NCBI RefSeq assembly: GCF_022899355.1
Contig: NZ_JALJCK010000006.1
Location: 248,001-312,000 of the forward strand
Source: Shinella yambaruensis
GTDB lineage: Bacteria > Pseudomonadota > Alphaproteobacteria > Rhizobiales > Rhizobiaceae
Reading direction: 5' to 3'
DNA: 64,000 nt
Shown piece after piece: positions 63,901 to 64,000 of this stretch (its first letter is position 1; each line of letters starts with the position of its first letter). The position numbers and the translations under genes are program-made. The notes under the pieces are model-generated. The model saw only the letters and a program-made list of their open reading frames with translations, was not told the DNA's origin and did not search any database.

Positions 63901-64000
63901 GAGGTTGATCGGGGCGTTGCTCGTCGGCATCGCGGCGGCGTCGAATGCCCGGATGATCCAGTCGTCGCCGCCGAAATCGGCCTGCCCGTTGGCGTACCAC
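60982..64000 (-). CDS. Large SGNH-hydrolase phage tail protein (5' end outside window)
   Basis: The frame is open to the right edge, so the start lies outside; from the internal ATG at 63930 it has 982 residues. SGNH blocks are visible: serine in AGSSITWGQGW near 298, glycine in NAGIGGW near 600, asparagine in ESCTNDDW at 635, and DDCHPNLYG with H955. The enzyme probably removes acetyl or other esters from a surface glycan of the host. About 300 residues, mostly beta-rich, are inserted between the serine and glycine blocks. It lies immediately upstream of gpI, where P2 has gpJ. Confidence 0.8.
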   Translation of the reverse strand, partial: WYANGQADFGGDDWIIRAFDAAAMPTSNAPINLVVRSDGPQPHIDPLGGIQTIRIVPSNRQDMAFVLTIDAGKLPAAGTPIDASSSAALPGWSWIIDPSCYSRSPADTALIAELSGTPNIVPNPCLASALPSPRLTSAAVIAAAEAPLAAHFIERAYEAGTGGVAFFELVDIAADPAPRVAHICVYAWSETGSNWPSLVQVHRYLAGVSQGAIALSTVEQLGPNLRLLAGTMAIPAGTAGELRIGVPTGGMVAGSRAQVGGFEAFLFSRPVSWHRVPRDRWSDQYKGANIATALATIRQEKAVGVLRIAARALRASVAGSSITWGQGWLGQNSYVGQIEDYLRTVLATTKLPADMVFSGTNASISNPLFYKGAARALEGVNSEVSFTLDGDELSLCIARERGNVGAARVELYVDNVLHDTFSTFNAEPYGTGEAFAFTGDGTTRQFDLGRAFTFNHTLTVAGDAKTVVMNTQGSGASIPGGTDAMVIRKLVNVSGHPEVHHFLWFAVAPADGAAIAGTYDYGESITYVRNTVGQTARALTSANESAFGDGNVAFDPSIPAAVSSGLNFRESDARSVKSWHFDSAASRTIRLKIVALDPRGSGTPKLIINFATNRMHHIQNAGIGGWTAARLLTDTGLNGLQQVIDFAPDILLLESCTNDDWQVGVHRAWRARTGLNDATVRADSAAFIRTLSYGGSTYSMDDVRIPIAAITSTSLDLDMSGVTAVIVPGDVVTVGNFAAGDNRCLVSRLVKTWDSGAGRITWDKPLMASELAHVRSLSELVGAFAMVRGAPDWVEDLETIIDDMRAIDPAIEVALATGGIPNARRRRLEGYRELAMDVASRQGCGFVDFYRRTRDWQFSQPRTAQRYIGAGQATASTGAASYPLYNTDGSPATDADGTLNLARHWSVLVDGVERINRGCYVAGGPKTGWASGVATMTLANVSIVSDRYTLVFTDDVPGVGATIVVKRAADKWSSDDCHPNLYGMAVMGREALAFVEPAALEAASA

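Noticed and set aside
49014-64000. Integrase, capsid, portal or lysis genes
   Set aside because: None of the frames shows their motifs; only the tail half and tip of the prophage are inside the window.

Overview
The window is high-GC chromosomal DNA from an alphaproteobacterium of the order Hyphomicrobiales, most likely family Rhizobiaceae (Rhizobium, Agrobacterium or Shinella-like). Three things support this: the linked cell-cycle genes chpT, ctrA and sciP, an alphaproteobacterial serC leader RNA, and small palindromic intergenic repeats typical of rhizobia. No species can be named from the sequence alone.

Bases 1-9.4 kb hold housekeeping and small envelope or stress genes: transaldolase (tal), a SorC-family regulator, a probable 6S RNA beside 5-formyltetrahydrofolate cyclo-ligase, a YmdB-type phosphoesterase, exported proteins, YebC and a flavin-dependent oxidoreductase. 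From 9.5 to 25.1 kb runs a long rightward block: ruvC, an inserted vapBC toxin-antitoxin pair, ruvA and ruvB (Holliday junction processing), a Tat-exported phosphoesterase, ybgC, then tolQ-tolR-tolA-tolB-pal-cpoB (the Tol-Pal envelope machine), tilS, ftsH and glmM. A 263-bp nested inverted-repeat element sits exactly between tolA and tolB.

From 25.4 to 35.3 kb come two tandem outer-membrane beta-barrel genes, serC-serA (serine synthesis) behind a structured leader, a DMT transporter, purA, and a long acidic single-span membrane protein. From 35.3 to 41.8 kb, mostly leftward, are an acetyltransferase, rpoH with a heat-shock-type promoter, rluD, a TrmH-family methyltransferase, a coiled-coil membrane protein and an EipA homologue. 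From 42.0 to 46.2 kb lies a cell-cycle cluster: the phosphotransferase ChpT, a receiver-only protein, the master regulator CtrA, a FliJ-like protein and the CtrA inhibitor SciP. Five GANTC methylation sites cluster upstream of ctrA. A LuxR-type regulator, mnmA and a tRNA with CAU anticodon complete the host part.

From the tRNA to the right edge is one end of a P2-like prophage, nearly all leftward. It carries a large SGNH-hydrolase tail protein (cut by the window), gpI, tail fibre, a glycine-rich tail protein, sheath, tube, a tail chaperone with a -1 frameshift site, tape measure, gpU, gpX, gpD, a small membrane protein, and at the tip a Com zinc-finger gene overlapping a cytosine-C5 methyltransferase. 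In P2 the late-gene end lies beside the attachment site, so the tRNA is the likely integration target. Capsid, replication, lysis and integrase genes would lie right of the window.
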